Assembly: GCF_001571285.1 (NCBI RefSeq)
Contig: NZ_BCTM01000014.1
Location: 109,104 to 173,103, forward strand
DNA from: Kluyvera cryocrescens NBRC 102467
Lineage (GTDB): Bacteria; Pseudomonadota; Gammaproteobacteria; Enterobacterales; Enterobacteriaceae
Direction: 5' to 3'
Length of the DNA stretch: 64,000 nt
The notes under the pieces are model-generated. The model saw nothing but the letters and a program-made list of their open reading frames with translations, was not told where the DNA came from and did no database searches. Position 1 is the first letter of the stretch, and every line of letters begins with the position of its first letter. Shown piece after piece: positions 49,580 through 61,264 of the stretch. The translations under genes and the position numbers were made by a program.

Positions 49580-50290
49580 CTAGCGGGACTCGGTCAGCTT
49601 ATCGAGGAACGACCACAGTTTGTGGTTCATTTCACGGTAATCGTGGTTGCGCATCTCTTCAACGGAACGAATAAACGGTTTGCCTTTCGCCTCTGCCAGT
49701 TCTTGCTCTGAATGCTGGATAAGCCCTTCGATTGCCTCAGCGGTAAATTCCATATGGCACTGAAAACCATAGACTCTATCGCTAAACTGCACAATTTGGC
49801 GTGGGCAGCCGGCGCTTTCCGCGAGGATGACCGTCTCAGCGGTCAGCCCCGGCATATCGTTATGCCAGTGGCCGACGGTTAACGATGAACCAAAATCGCT
49901 GAGCAGTGGATGCTGTGTGCCGGCTTCTGTCAGCGTTATCGGGTAGTGGCCAATCTCCTTGTTCGGGCTTTGACATACTTCAGCGCCCAGCGCTTCACCA
50001 ATCAACTGTGAACCAAGGCAAATGCCGACCACAACACGCCCTGCGTCAATGGCCTGCTTTATCAGGCGCTGTTCTGCCTGAGAGTCAAAGTAGGGACATT
50101 CGGCAAGCGTGGTGCGCGGAGACTGGGGGCCGCCAAACACGACCAGCATATCAAAACCGTCGGCGTTAGCTGGAACGGGCTCGCGATTGTAGACGTGAGT
50201 CCAGCTAATATCGTGACCGCGCGTTTGCGCCCAGGGTTGGTAAGCGCCGGCTGATTCGAATGATTCATGAATAACAAAATGGACTCGCAC
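49580..50290 (-). CDS. class I glutamine amidotransferase-like protein
   Basis: A 236-residue triad (class I) amidotransferase domain standing alone. The nucleophile is Cys91 in GICLGSQLIG, and His179 and Glu181 in FQCHMEF complete the triad. VVFGGPQSPRT gives the oxyanion strand. Such single-domain homologues of the GuaA amidotransferase domain include gamma-glutamyl hydrolases and GMP-synthase-like proteins, so the substrate cannot be named. It lies 13 bp downstream of ptsJ and upstream of the NTF2-like gene, so the three may be cotranscribed. Confidence 0.82.
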   Translation of the reverse strand: MRVHFVIHESFESAGAYQPWAQTRGHDISWTHVYNREPVPANADGFDMLVVFGGPQSPRTTLAECPYFDSQAEQRLIKQAIDAGRVVVGICLGSQLIGEALGAEVCQSPNKEIGHYPITLTEAGTQHPLLSDFGSSLTVGHWHNDMPGLTAETVILAESAGCPRQIVQFSDRVYGFQCHMEFTAEAIEGLIQHSEQELAEAKGKPFIRSVEEMRNHDYREMNHKLWSFLDKLTESR

Positions 50291-50303
50291 GCAGGTTCTC
50301 CTG

Positions 50304-51599
50304 TTATGGGTTAAGCGCCCGCTGAATGTCAGCGGCCAGCCGGGTAATGTTGCTATCGTCTAGCGTCGAAAGGGTGATGCGTAATCCGTGTGCGGCGGCG
50401 TTGACGCCGAATGCTTCACCTTCGCGTACCAGCCAACCGGACTTAGCGAGTGCGAAGGCGGTTGGCTGGCTGGCCGCTGCCAGTGGTAGCCATAGGTTCA
50501 GGCCGTCGCCGGGAATGACGTCCTCGATGCCTTGAGCACGCAACGCCTGAGCCAGACTCTGCTGCCGGCTGGCGTAGAATTGCCGGGTTTGCTTGAGCTC
50601 TTGCTGGTAGCGTTCGTCGGTTAAGCAGGCAAAGGCCACATCCTGGAGCAGATGGCTAACCCACTGACTTCCAGAGTTAAGGCGCAGACGCAGCTTCGCC
50701 GATGTCGCTGAGTCACTGGCGACAAACGCCAGCCGTAGGTCGGGCCCCAGCGTTTTAGACATCGAGCGCACCACCGCCCAATGCAGCGTTTGTGCCGCGA
50801 TCACCGGGTGCCAGTCAGCGGAGGACAGCAGGGCGAAGTGGTCGTCGACAATCACCAATACCTGCGGATAGCGGCTGATTATTGCCTGTAGCGCGGCAGC
50901 ACGCGTCTTACTCAGGCTGTAGCCGGTTGGGTTATGGGCGCGTGGCGTTAAAATCACCGCGCGGGCACCTTTGCTGAGCGCGTGTTCCAGCATGTCAGGC
51001 AGCATCCCTTCACTATCGATGCTCACAGGGCTGGCGGTGAATCCGCTGTAGCGCAGCATGCTGATGCTGCTCAGGAAGCATGGGTCTTCCACCGCCACGC
51101 TGTCACCGGGCAGCAAATGGGCGCACAACAAGCGTTCAATGGCGTCTATTGCCCCGCTGGTCAGATCGATTTCACCCGGAGCGGGCAGGGCCTCTTGCAT
51201 CCAGTCGCTCGCCCAGCGCTGAAGCTGCGGTGTGACCGGCGCATCTCCGTACAGACGCGGCGTGCGGCTGATATGCGATAAACAGCGATTGAGGTCAGGA
51301 AGTCGGTCGGGAGCAGGATTGCCGCTGGAGAGATCGGTCAACGGTGTGTGCGGATCGCCGCCTTCCAGTGCGACCGGCTGCAGCGTCTCTTTCACCACCG
51401 TCCCGTTACGCCCAAGGCTCAGCGCTAGCCCGGACGTGACCAGCCGCTTATAGGCTGATGCGACGGTATTACGGTTAACGTCAAGCTGAGCTGCCAGCTC
51501 GCGAACCGGCGGCAGCGTTTCACCCTTGGCCAGTTTGCCGCTGGTGATATGCTGACGAATACTGTCAAAGATTTCGTTGGCGCTTTTTCCGTCGATCAT
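50304..51599 (-). CDS. ptsJ: MocR-family regulator PtsJ
   Basis: A 431-residue GntR-type HTH (about 8-68, with LPPVRELAAQLDVNRNTVASAYKR) fused to a fold-type-I aminotransferase domain (about 95-430). The PLP-binding lysine is Lys282 in SMSKTLGPDLR, with NPTGYS and DDHFALLSS supporting cofactor binding. It is divergent from pdxK, as in Salmonella, where PtsJ represses pdxK in response to PLP. The 84-bp gap between them should contain its operator. Length matches E. coli PtsJ (430). Confidence 0.92.
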   Translation of the reverse strand: MIDGKSANEIFDSIRQHITSGKLAKGETLPPVRELAAQLDVNRNTVASAYKRLVTSGLALSLGRNGTVVKETLQPVALEGGDPHTPLTDLSSGNPAPDRLPDLNRCLSHISRTPRLYGDAPVTPQLQRWASDWMQEALPAPGEIDLTSGAIDAIERLLCAHLLPGDSVAVEDPCFLSSISMLRYSGFTASPVSIDSEGMLPDMLEHALSKGARAVILTPRAHNPTGYSLSKTRAAALQAIISRYPQVLVIVDDHFALLSSADWHPVIAAQTLHWAVVRSMSKTLGPDLRLAFVASDSATSAKLRLRLNSGSQWVSHLLQDVAFACLTDERYQQELKQTRQFYASRQQSLAQALRAQGIEDVIPGDGLNLWLPLAAASQPTAFALAKSGWLVREGEAFGVNAAAHGLRITLSTLDDSNITRLAADIQRALNP

Positions 51600-51683
51600 T
51601 ATTGACCTATGACAAAATGAATTTTAGCATGTGACGATAATAGTGAGGCGTGAGCCCGCTGTCCAGAGTCAGAGGAGAAGGTG

Positions 51684-52550
51684 ATGGGGCAGGAGAGTGA
51701 AATACAGTCGGTGCTCTTTAACGATAAGCACCGGGCGCAGCAAACGGATATCGTTGCCGTTCAGTCGCTGGTGGTTTACGGCAGCGTCGGCAACAGTATT
51801 GCCGTCCCGGCGATTAAGGCGCACGGCCTGCGGGTGACTGCGGTGCCAACGGTGTTGTTTAGCAATACGCCGCACTATGAGACCTATTATGGCGGCATTA
51901 TTCCCGGCGAGTGGTTTGGCGGTTATCTTCGGGCGCTCAATGAACGCGACGCGCTGCGCGAGCTGAAAGCGGTCACCACGGGCTATATGGGTAGCGCGGA
52001 GCAGATTGCGCTACTCGCCGAATGGCTTAAAACGGTCCAGCAGTCGCACCCGCAGATCCCGATTCTGGTCGATCCGGTGATTGGTGATGTGGACAGCGGA
52101 ATCTACGTGCAGGCCGAAATTCCGCAGGCCTATCGTACCCATCTGCTGCCGCTGGCGCAGGGGTTGACGCCGAACGTGTTTGAACTCGAGATGTTGAGCG
52201 GTAAACCCTGCAGGACGCTGAATGAAGCGGTAACGGCGGCGCAATCGCTGCTCACTGAGACCTTGAAGTGGGTCATTATCACCAGCGCCCCGGCGCGTAA
52301 TGCAGATAATATTACGGTTGCTGTTGTGACTGCTGATGCCGTGGATGTGATTGAACATTCGCGTCTGGAAACGGACCTCAAAGGTACGGGCGATCTGTTC
52401 TGCGCTGAGCTGATCAGTGGCATTGTGCAGCAAAAAACGCTGTCAGATGCCGCGCGGGATGCCGCCGAGCGCGTACTTGAGGTGATGAGCTGGACGCAGA
52501 AATGCGGTTGTGATGAGTTGATACTGCCGCCGGCAGGGGAGGTGCGATGA
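51684..52550 (+). CDS. pdxK: pyridoxine/pyridoxal/pyridoxamine kinase
   Basis: Phosphorylates B6 vitamers in salvage to PLP. From the ATG at 51684 (AGGAGAAG upstream) the product has 288 residues (E. coli 283); a GTG one codon earlier is not needed. Ribokinase-fold signatures are present: [15 protein letters not shown] near the N terminus, DPVIGD, and the catalytic aspartate in [13 protein letters not shown] (near residue 235). Its stop overlaps the ATG of a small downstream gene by 4 nt. Probably repressed by PtsJ from the divergent gene. Confidence 0.95.
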   Translation: MGQESEIQSVLFNDKHRAQQTDIVAVQSLVVYGSVGNSIAVPAIKAHGLRVTAVPTVLFSNTPHYETYYGGIIPGEWFGGYLRALNERDALRELKAVTTGYMGSAEQIALLAEWLKTVQQSHPQIPILVDPVIGDVDSGIYVQAEIPQAYRTHLLPLAQGLTPNVFELEMLSGKPCRTLNEAVTAAQSLLTETLKWVIITSAPARNADNITVAVVTADAVDVIEHSRLETDLKGTGDLFCAELISGIVQQKTLSDAARDAAERVLEVMSWTQKCGCDELILPPAGEVR

Positions 52551-52786
52551 AGAGCTATCGCCTGGTTGTGCGCCATAATGGGCGTTTGGTTGGTCATTTT
52601 GATACCAGCGGTCAGGATGCGCTGGAGGATGCCTGCGTGGCGCGCGCCATTTTTGGCGTTACCGGCGGTTATCAGTGCGAGCTACAGGTTTCTGACAGCG
52701 AGCGAAGGATGCTGGAAAGCGGCCCTGATGGAATGAAAGTCCTGATGCGTGAACCGTATTTTCGTCCGGTGACGTCGGCAATTTAA
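52547..52786 (+). CDS. small protein of unknown function coupled to pdxK
   Basis: A 79-residue protein that I do not recognise by name. It starts inside the pdxK stop (ATGA overlap), so it is translated from the same mRNA. It has no signal peptide or membrane segment. The start [21 protein letters not shown] looks like two beta strands, followed by a helix ([13 protein letters not shown]) and two more strands, suggesting a compact alpha+beta fold. One or two cysteines (EDACVA, GGYQCEL). A role in B6 metabolism is only suggested by position. Confidence 0.7.
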   Translation: MKSYRLVVRHNGRLVGHFDTSGQDALEDACVARAIFGVTGGYQCELQVSDSERRMLESGPDGMKVLMREPYFRPVTSAI

Positions 52787-52796
52787 GGCCATAGGG

Positions 52797-52824
52797 TAAA
52801 AAAAATGGCGCCAAGTGGCGCCAT
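52797..52824 (-). terminator. terminator of ptsHI-crr
   Basis: A perfect 8-bp stem (ATGGCGCC/GGCGCCAT, 4-nt loop) is followed on the minus strand by about eight T's, 19 bp after the crr stop. Confidence 0.9.
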
Positions 52825-52842
52825 TTCTCTATGCAGCAAGAA

Positions 52843-53352
52843 TTACTTCTTGATGCGGATAACCGGGGTTTCACCCACAGTTACGCTACCGGAAAGCTTG
52901 GTCAGCTCTTTGATCTCATCCATGTTGGAGATAACAACCGGAGTCAGGGTAGACTTGGCTTTCTCTTCCAGCAGGGCCAGATCGAACTCAATCACGGTAT
53001 CGCCAACTTTAACGCGCTGGCCTTCTTCCGCGATACGTTTAAAACCTTCGCCTTTCAGTTCAACGGTATCGATACCGAAGTGAACGAACAGCTCGATGCC
53101 GCTATCGGATTCGATAGAGAAAGCATGGTTGGTTTCAAAGATTTTACCGATGGTGCCGTCAACCGGCGCAACCATTTTGTTGCCAGTCGGTTTGATAGCA
53201 ATGCCATCACCAACGATTTTCTCAGCAAACACTACATCCGGCACGTCTTCGATGTTGACGATCTCGCCAGAGAGCGGTGCAATAATCTCAATTGTTCCTG
53301 TGTCTTTCTTGTCATCAGAAACCAGAGATTTCAGTTTATCGAACAAACCCAT
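52843..53352 (-). CDS. crr: glucose-specific PTS EIIA component
   Basis: Phosphocarrier between HPr and EIIBC-Glc, and regulator of adenylate cyclase and non-PTS permeases (inducer exclusion). At 169 residues it equals E. coli. Phosphorylation site His91 is in [10 protein letters not shown], with His76 as its partner. A 40-bp gap separates it from ptsI. Last gene of ptsH-ptsI-crr. Confidence 0.98.
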   Translation of the reverse strand: MGLFDKLKSLVSDDKKDTGTIEIIAPLSGEIVNIEDVPDVVFAEKIVGDGIAIKPTGNKMVAPVDGTIGKIFETNHAFSIESDSGIELFVHFGIDTVELKGEGFKRIAEEGQRVKVGDTVIEFDLALLEEKAKSTLTPVVISNMDEIKELTKLSGSVTVGETPVIRIKK

Positions 53353-53392
53353 GATCTTCTCCTAAGCAGTAATTTGGGCCGCATCTCGTGGA

Positions 53393-55120
53393 TTAGCAGA
53401 TTGTTTTTTCTTCAATGAACTTGTTAACCAGCGCCATTAACTCGTCCGTTGTTGGTTGAGCAAGAGCTTGCTCTGCTAATACCTTCGCATCTTCGAAGTT
53501 CGTGTTACGGATAATCTTCTTAATGCGCGGGATAGAAATGGCGCTCATAGAGAACTCGTCCAGACCCATCCCCAGCAACAGAAGTGTAGCACGTTCGTCG
53601 CCTGCAAGCTCACCACACATGCCAGTCCATTTGCCTTCAGCATGAGAAGCATCAATAACTTGCTTAATCAGCGTCAGAACAGAAGGTGACATTGGTTGGT
53701 AAAGATGCGAGATCATATCATTACCACGGTCAACTGCCAGAGTATACTGCGTTAAATCATTGGTACCGATACTAAAGAAATCAACTTCTTTGGCCAGATG
53801 ACGCGCAATGGTTGCCGCCGCTGGTGTTTCCACCATCACGCCAATCTCAATGGCTTCGTCAAAGGCTTTACCTTCGTCACGCAGTTCCTGTTTGTAGATC
53901 TCAATCTCTTTGCGCAGCGCGCGAACTTCTTCAACAGAGATGATCATCGGGAACATGATGCGCAGTTTACCGAAAGCGGACGCACGCAGAATGGCGCGAA
54001 CCTGGTCACGCAGGATCTCTTTGCGATCCATGGCGATACGCACGGCGCGCCAGCCCAGGAACGGGTTCTCTTCTTTCGGGAAGTTCATGTACGGCAGCTC
54101 TTTGTCGCCACCGATGTCCATGGTACGGACGATAACCGCTTGCGAGCCACAGGCTTCAGCAACGGCTTTATACGCAGCAAACTGTTCTTCTTCAGTTGGC
54201 AGCGCATCGCGGTCCATGAACAGGAATTCTGTACGGTACAGACCAACGCCTTCCGCACCGTTACGCTCAGCACCGTCGATATCACGCACGGTACCGATGT
54301 TGGCACAAACTTCAACCTGGTGGCCATCAAGGGTGATTGCCGGCAGATCTTTCAGTTTTGCCAGTTCAGCTTTCTCAGAGGCAACCTGCTCTTGTACGGC
54401 ACGCAGCTCTTCGATTTGTTCGTTGTTTGGGTTGACGTAAACCAGATTGTTTACGGCATCCAGAATTAGATAGTCGCCATTTTTCACCTGAGAGGTGACG
54501 CTACCGGTGCCCACGATCGCTGGCAGTTCCAGGGAACGCGCCATGATGGAGGTGTGGGAGGTACGGCCACCAACGTCAGTGATAAAGCCCAGTACCTTCT
54601 TCAGGTTCAACTGTGCCGTTTCGGATGGCGTCAGGTCAGCGGCAACCAGGATAACTTCATCCTGAATGGCGCTAAGATCGATGATTGCCAGACCCAGGAT
54701 GTTGCGCAGCAGACGCTTACCGATATCACGTACGTCAGCCGCACGTTCTTTCAGGTATTCATCATCCAGTTCTTCCAGGGCAGTCGCCTGACCTTCGATA
54801 ATTTCATGCGCAGCTGCGTCAGCCGTCATGTGTTTATCTTTAATCAGGGCTATGATTTCCTGCTCCAGCTCCTCATCTTCGAGCAGCATGATATGCCCTT
54901 CGAAGATGGCTTCTTTTTCTTCACCGAAAGTTTCGCCAGCTTTAGTCTTGATAGCTTCCAACTGTGCGGACGCTTTAGAACGACCGCTCAGAAAACGCTC
55001 AACTTCCTGCTCAACGTTATCGGCAGAAATTTTCTTCCGGTCGATGACAATCTCATCTTCTTTCAGCAGCAGTGCTTTGCCGAAAGCGATACCCGGGGAT
55101 GCTAAAATGCCTGAAATCAT
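53393..55120 (-). CDS. ptsI: PTS enzyme I
   Basis: Takes the phosphoryl group from PEP and passes it to HPr. At 575 residues it equals E. coli. The active histidine (His189) is in [12 protein letters not shown]. The PEP-binding C-terminal domain has [24 protein letters not shown] and [16 protein letters not shown], and Cys of GMCGELAGD is the catalytic acid. It lies 45 bp downstream of ptsH. It would also power the orphan EIIC at 12126 if IIA/IIB partners exist. Confidence 0.98.
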   Translation of the reverse strand: MISGILASPGIAFGKALLLKEDEIVIDRKKISADNVEQEVERFLSGRSKASAQLEAIKTKAGETFGEEKEAIFEGHIMLLEDEELEQEIIALIKDKHMTADAAAHEIIEGQATALEELDDEYLKERAADVRDIGKRLLRNILGLAIIDLSAIQDEVILVAADLTPSETAQLNLKKVLGFITDVGGRTSHTSIMARSLELPAIVGTGSVTSQVKNGDYLILDAVNNLVYVNPNNEQIEELRAVQEQVASEKAELAKLKDLPAITLDGHQVEVCANIGTVRDIDGAERNGAEGVGLYRTEFLFMDRDALPTEEEQFAAYKAVAEACGSQAVIVRTMDIGGDKELPYMNFPKEENPFLGWRAVRIAMDRKEILRDQVRAILRASAFGKLRIMFPMIISVEEVRALRKEIEIYKQELRDEGKAFDEAIEIGVMVETPAAATIARHLAKEVDFFSIGTNDLTQYTLAVDRGNDMISHLYQPMSPSVLTLIKQVIDASHAEGKWTGMCGELAGDERATLLLLGMGLDEFSMSAISIPRIKKIIRNTNFEDAKVLAEQALAQPTTDELMALVNKFIEEKTIC

Positions 55121-55165
55121 AACCCTACCTTACTTGTGACTGATATTGAAAAGAACTCTTTGAAC

Positions 55166-55423
55166 TTACTCGAGTTCAGCCATCAGTTTAACCAGATGTT
55201 CAACTGCTTTCTGCTCGTCTTCACCTTCAGCGGACAGGGTGACAACGGTACCCTGAGTCAGGCCCAGAGTTTGCAGTTTGAACAGGCTTTTCGCGCTAGC
55301 GCTTTTGCCGTTGGAAGTCACAGTGATCTCTGAAGTGAAGCCTTTAGCTTCTTTAACAAACTGAGCAGCAGGGCGGGTATGCAGACCGTTCGGAGCGGTA
55401 ATAGTAACTTCTTGCTGGAACAT
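55166..55423 (-). CDS. ptsH: PTS phosphocarrier HPr
   Basis: An 85-residue phosphocarrier accepting phosphate from enzyme I. His15 lies in [10 protein letters not shown] and Ser46 in [12 protein letters not shown]. First gene of ptsH-ptsI-crr. The upstream region holds at least two likely promoters and a CRP-like site, in agreement with the known P0/P1 arrangement. Confidence 0.98.
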   Translation of the reverse strand: MFQQEVTITAPNGLHTRPAAQFVKEAKGFTSEITVTSNGKSASAKSLFKLQTLGLTQGTVVTLSAEGEDEQKAVEHLVKLMAELE

Positions 55424-55612
55424 TATATTTCCCCAACTTATAGGTTTAGTGTTGTGGAACTAAAGTCTAGCCTGGTGGCCACACTTTAGCCTGTATTACT
55501 CATTAAGCGACGCCCACTAATCAGCACTATCATCGGAGACAAACATCCGACGCAGACGCTTCTGGCCTTTGACGTTTCGCTTATCATTAAACATTATGCC
55601 GCGAAAGCAGGA

Positions 55613-55628
55613 TTTGAACCAAATCATA
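55613..55628 (-). promoter_or_regulatory. CRP-like site of ptsH P0
   Basis: On the minus strand TATGA-TTTGGT-TCAAA matches 8 of 10 core CRP positions. It sits upstream of the CATAAT -10 in the place of the CRP site known for E. coli ptsH P0. Confidence 0.5.
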
Positions 55629-55754
55629 AAATCGATTCAGCACTGGAAAACCTGTCACGAATAATTTCGCGGCTCAAAATAAATATGATGGTTAAATACC
55701 AGACCTACGGAGGTGAAGCAATGCCAGGGGGGGTAAAAGTTTGATGTACGCCAC

Positions 55755-55782
55755 AAAAAAGCACCCGGGAGGGTGCTTTTTT
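55755..55782. terminator. terminator downstream of cysK (bidirectional)
   Basis: AAAAAAGCACCC and GGGTGCTTTTTT form a 12-bp stem with a 4-nt loop, so it can terminate on both strands: cysK on the minus strand, and any transcript carrying the small plus-strand frame. Confidence 0.88.
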
Positions 55783-55804
55783 ACACGATTTTAACGTGAT
55801 GGCA

Positions 55805-56776
55805 TTACTGTTGCAGTTCTTTCTCAGTGAAGAGATCTGCGAATAATGCCGTGCTCAAATAGCGTTCACCCGAAGACGGTAGGATAACCACAATATTCTT
55901 ATTGGTAAAGGTTTCATCTTCCTGAAGTTTCAGCGCCGCGGCAACGGCTGCACCGGAAGAGATACCGGCCAGAATCCCTTCTTCTTCCATCAGACGACGT
56001 GCGGTGGAAATCGCTTCTTCATTGGTAATGGCGACAACTTTATCAATCAGTTTCAGATCGAGGTTGCCTGGGATGAAACCTGCGCCGATCCCTTGGATCT
56101 TGTGCGGACCTGGTTTGATTTCTTCACCCGCCAGCGCCTGCGCGATAACCGGGGAGTCGGTTGGTTCAACGGCAACGGCGATCAGGTCGGTTTTGCCTTT
56201 AGTGCCTTTAATATAGCGGGTAACGCCGGTCAGCGTACCGCCGGTGCCTACGCCAGCAATGAACACGTCAACCTGGCCGTCGGTATCTTCCCAGATTTCC
56301 GGGCCGGTGGTTTTTTCGTGAATTTCCGGGTTGGCCGGGTTGCTGAACTGCTGCAGCAACAGGAATTTTTCTGGATTGCTAGCGACAATCTCTTCCGCTT
56401 TCTGAATGGCACCTTTCATGCCTTTCGCGCCTTCGGTCAGCACCAGATTCGCGCCCAGCGCTTTCAGCAGCTTGCGGCGTTCAATACTCATGGTTTCTGG
56501 CATGGTCAGCGTCAGTTTGTAGCCACGAGCGGCGGCAACGTAGGCCAGAGCGATACCGGTGTTGCCGCTGGTCGGTTCAACCAGTTCAACGCCAGGTTTC
56601 AGTACGCCACGTTTTTCGGCATCCCAAATCATATTGGCACCGATACGGCATTTGACGCTGAAGCTTGGGTTACGTGATTCAACCTTCGCCAGGATGCGCC
56701 CGTTACCGATGCGGTTCAGTCGTACCAGCGGCGTATGACCGATAGTCAGGGAGTTATCTTCAAAAATCTTACTCAT
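55805..56776 (-). CDS. cysK: cysteine synthase A
   Basis: Main O-acetylserine sulfhydrylase, PLP-dependent. At 323 residues it equals E. coli. The PLP lysine is Lys42 in [11 protein letters not shown], and [10 protein letters not shown] and [10 protein letters not shown] complete the cofactor and substrate loops. In E. coli it also partners with CysE and with CdiA toxins. It lies downstream of cysZ on the same strand but about 200 bp away with a hairpin between, so it has its own CysB-dependent promoter by analogy. Confidence 0.97.
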   Translation of the reverse strand: MSKIFEDNSLTIGHTPLVRLNRIGNGRILAKVESRNPSFSVKCRIGANMIWDAEKRGVLKPGVELVEPTSGNTGIALAYVAAARGYKLTLTMPETMSIERRKLLKALGANLVLTEGAKGMKGAIQKAEEIVASNPEKFLLLQQFSNPANPEIHEKTTGPEIWEDTDGQVDVFIAGVGTGGTLTGVTRYIKGTKGKTDLIAVAVEPTDSPVIAQALAGEEIKPGPHKIQGIGAGFIPGNLDLKLIDKVVAITNEEAISTARRLMEEEGILAGISSGAAVAAALKLQEDETFTNKNIVVILPSSGERYLSTALFADLFTEKELQQ

Positions 56777-56909
56777 GGCCTGTCCTTAACTGTATGAAAT
56801 TTGGGGTACTGGACCAGCATACCTGCTTAAAGATTCTGCGGAAGTAAGGATTTCGCATATCTATATACTGAAGGGAAATAATGGTAAGCCGGATGGAATA
56901 AGGCAAGGT

Positions 56910-56940
56910 ATAAGCCCCATTTGTTCTGAATGGGGCTTAT
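56910..56940 (-). terminator. hairpin between cysZ and cysK
   Basis: A perfect 12-bp stem ATAAGCCCCATT/AATGGGGCTTAT with a 7-nt loop lies 34 bp past the cysZ stop. The sequence after it on the minus strand is not T-rich, so termination may be partial. Confidence 0.6.
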
Positions 56941-56974
56941 TGGCTGGCGGAGCGTATGTCGCAACGCTGCCAGG

Positions 56975-57736
56975 TTACTTCCACATTGCGTGTTTATCGC
57001 GATAGCAGTCAACCCACATCGCCGTCGCGCCGCAGATAGCGACCGGGATAATGACCAGATTGAGCACGGGGATCAGCGTAAACAGGCTGGCCAGCGCACC
57101 AAACTGCATATTGCTGACCTTACGAGTGCGCAGGGCCTCACGCATGGTTTTGAAGGGCACTTTATGGTTATCGAATGGGTAGTCGCAGTACTGAATGGCC
57201 AGCATCCAGGCGCTGAACAAGAACCACAGCACCGGAGCCACCGTCTGACCAATGCCGGGGATAAAGTACAGCAGCAGCAGGACGATGGCGCGCGGAAGGT
57301 ACCAGGCCAGTTTTTGCCATTCGCGCTTCATGATACGCGGCAGATCTTTCATTATGCCGACAATACCGGTATCGGGTGGCGTCGCGCCGGTTAATCGTGC
57401 CTCAAGCTGTTCGGCCAGCAGACCGTTAAACGGTGCGGCTATCCAGTTGGCAATAGTGGAAAAGAAGTAGCCGAAGACCAGTAAAATAGAGAGCACGATG
57501 ACCGGCCACAGCAGGTAGCTCAGCCACTGTAACCAGTCCGGGATACGGCTCATTAATGAAGGGATCCAGCTTCCTAGCTTGCTGAACAGCCACCAAAAGG
57601 CGCCGCCCATCAAAATAATGTTGACTAACAGCGGTAAAATGACGAAACGGCGGATGCCCGGCAAGCCGATCAATTTCCAGCCCTGAGAGAAATAGTAAAC
57701 GCCGCTACGTGCGGCAGGGGCGGACGATGAAACCAT
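56975..57736 (-). CDS. cysZ: sulfate permease CysZ
   Basis: Inner-membrane proton-dependent sulfate channel or transporter used at low sulfate affinity for cysteine synthesis. At 253 residues it equals E. coli. Several hydrophobic segments are seen (about 30-55, 70-95, 140-175 and 205-240), with conserved [12 protein letters not shown] and [19 protein letters not shown] regions. Divergent from zipA. Together with cysPUWA it makes this window a major sulfur-uptake region. Confidence 0.95.
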   Translation of the reverse strand: MVSSSAPAARSGVYYFSQGWKLIGLPGIRRFVILPLLVNIILMGGAFWWLFSKLGSWIPSLMSRIPDWLQWLSYLLWPVIVLSILLVFGYFFSTIANWIAAPFNGLLAEQLEARLTGATPPDTGIVGIMKDLPRIMKREWQKLAWYLPRAIVLLLLYFIPGIGQTVAPVLWFLFSAWMLAIQYCDYPFDNHKVPFKTMREALRTRKVSNMQFGALASLFTLIPVLNLVIIPVAICGATAMWVDCYRDKHAMWK

Positions 57737-57965
57737 GGTCAGGTGGAGCTCCTTTGTCTGACTGCATTAAAAGACGGCTATATTTTATCGACTTGTTGGA
57801 CAATGACCAGTTAGGAAATGTTCGAAAAACCAGCAAAAAGCACGATTTAGTCCATCTTTATGCAGTGAATGTCTCAAGTACACTTGCACTTGACGTGATG
57901 GGCAAATACTCTTAGTGAGTAAATGTTTGCCGTGGTGGCAAGGTGTTAGAACAACAGAGAATATA

Positions 57966-58964
57966 ATGATGCAGGATTTGCGTCTGATATTAATCATTGT
58001 TGGCGCGATCGCCATACTCGCTTTACTGGTTCATGGTTTCTGGACGAGCCGTAAAGAACGTTCATCGATGTTTCGCGATCGTCCAATAAAACGAATGAAG
58101 TCTCGTGACGCCGACGACGAGTCGGAAGATGACTTTGATGACAATGTTGAAGGCGTGGGTGAAGTTCGTGTCCACAAGGTCAATCACGCCCCTGGGGTTG
58201 CTGGGGAGCAAGATGCGCCTCGTCCGCCTCAACACCAGTACCAGCCGCCTTACGAGCGTCAGGCGCCTCAGCCTGCGCGTCCGCAAGAGCCGGTACAGCC
58301 GCCGCCTGTGCAACAGCCGTATCAGCCTGTGCAGCCTGCGCCGGTTCAACCGCCGCAGCCGGTACAGCAACCTGTACGCCAGCCGGTCGTTGAACCACAG
58401 CCGGTGCAGCACGCGCCAGTGGCTCCGCAGCCCGTAGCGGCACCGCCTGCTCAGCCGGTCGAAGCACCAGTGGTGCAGCCAGCGCCTCAGCCAGCGCCGG
58501 TTGAACAACCTGCGCCAGAGCCAGTACCGCCGGCGAAGGAGCGTAAAGAGACCGTCATCGTGATGAACGTTTCCGCGCATCAGGGTTCGTCTATTAACGG
58601 CGAAGTGCTACTGAACAGCATTCAGCAGGCTGGGTTTAAATTTGGCGACATGAATATTTTCCATCGCCATCTCAGCCCGGACGGCAGTGGCCCGGCGCTA
58701 TTTAGTCTTGCTAACATGCTGAAACCGGGTACGTTTGATCCGGAAAACATGGGTGAGATGCAGACGCCTGGCGTGACCATCTTCATGCAGGTGCCGGCGT
58801 ACGGTGATGAGCTGCAAAACTTCAAATTGATGCTTCAGTCGGCCCAGTTTATTGCTGATGAAGTGGGTGGTGTGGTGCTAGACGATCAGCGCCGCATGAT
58901 GACCCCGCAAAAAATGCGTGAATATCAGGATCGTATCCGCGAAGTTATCGACGCTAACGCCTGA
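57966..58964 (+). CDS. zipA: cell division protein ZipA
   Basis: Essential inner-membrane protein that tethers FtsZ to the membrane. From the ATG at 57966 the product has 332 residues (E. coli 328); a frame opening at 57915 adds 17 unsupported residues. One N-terminal membrane helix (about 6-25) is followed by a charged segment (to about 65), a long proline/glutamine-rich linker (about 80-195) and the globular FtsZ-binding domain (about 200-332, [19 protein letters not shown] onward). The linker differs in length and repeats from E. coli, which is usual. Confidence 0.96.
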   Translation: MMQDLRLILIIVGAIAILALLVHGFWTSRKERSSMFRDRPIKRMKSRDADDESEDDFDDNVEGVGEVRVHKVNHAPGVAGEQDAPRPPQHQYQPPYERQAPQPARPQEPVQPPPVQQPYQPVQPAPVQPPQPVQQPVRQPVVEPQPVQHAPVAPQPVAAPPAQPVEAPVVQPAPQPAPVEQPAPEPVPPAKERKETVIVMNVSAHQGSSINGEVLLNSIQQAGFKFGDMNIFHRHLSPDGSGPALFSLANMLKPGTFDPENMGEMQTPGVTIFMQVPAYGDELQNFKLMLQSAQFIADEVGGVVLDDQRRMMTPQKMREYQDRIREVIDANA

Positions 58965-58992
58965 TAGGTCTGCACTTTTCCACTCTTTCCTG

Positions 58993-59017
58993 AACCCCCG
59001 CCTGTCGGGGGTTTTTT
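58993..59017 (+). terminator. zipA terminator
   Basis: A 6-bp G/C stem (CCCCCG/CGGGGG, 5-nt loop) is followed by six T's between zipA and ligA. Confidence 0.85.
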
Positions 59018-59025
59018 ATCATTGA

Positions 59026-61050
<2,025 letters not shown>

Positions 61051-61051
61051 C

Positions 61052-61264
61052 GTGGATAAAGAACAGCTCATTGAGATCGCCAACACTGAAATGCCATTTG
61101 GCAAGTATAAGGGGCGGCGTTTGATTGATGTGCCTGAAGAGTATCTGCTGTGGTTTGCCCGGAAGGATGAATTTCCTGCCGGGCATCTTGGCGAGCTGAT
61201 GCAGCTAACGTTACTGATTAAAACTGAAGGGCTGAGCCAGCTGGTACAGCCCCTGAAGCGTTAG
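61052..61264 (+). CDS. ypeB: DUF3820 protein YpeB
   Basis: A 70-residue protein close to E. coli YpeB (72). It starts with GTG at 61052 behind AGGAG, which lies at the end of ligA, so it is translated from the ligA mRNA. The DUF3820 core MPFGKYKGRRLIDVPEEYL is a quorum-sensing-regulator/exonuclease-like wing motif; its function is unknown. The stop overlaps that of the convergent yfeH by 4 nt. Confidence 0.9.
   Translation: MDKEQLIEIANTEMPFGKYKGRRLIDVPEEYLLWFARKDEFPAGHLGELMQLTLLIKTEGLSQLVQPLKR

Larger units (their letters stand above)
55424..55804. other. ptsH promoter region and cysK terminator
   Basis: These 381 bp hold no annotated gene. Reading on the minus strand there are TAGACT (55464-55469), resembling the E. 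coli ptsH P1 -10, CATAAT (55593-55598) as a P0 -10, and a CRP-like site (55613-55628). On the plus strand there is a tiny reading frame with a strong ribosome site (55685-55744). A bidirectional terminator closes the region. Confidence 0.6.

Noticed and set aside
53798..54469. 223-codon frame antisense to ptsI
   Set aside because: Phe-rich translation typical of the complementary frame of a conserved gene; no ribosome site or domain.
58195..58535. Short repeated CAGCC/CCGGT-type units resembling a tandem repeat array
   Set aside because: They are explained by the Pro/Gln-rich linker of ZipA; not a CRISPR or independent repeat. No CRISPR array was seen anywhere in the window.
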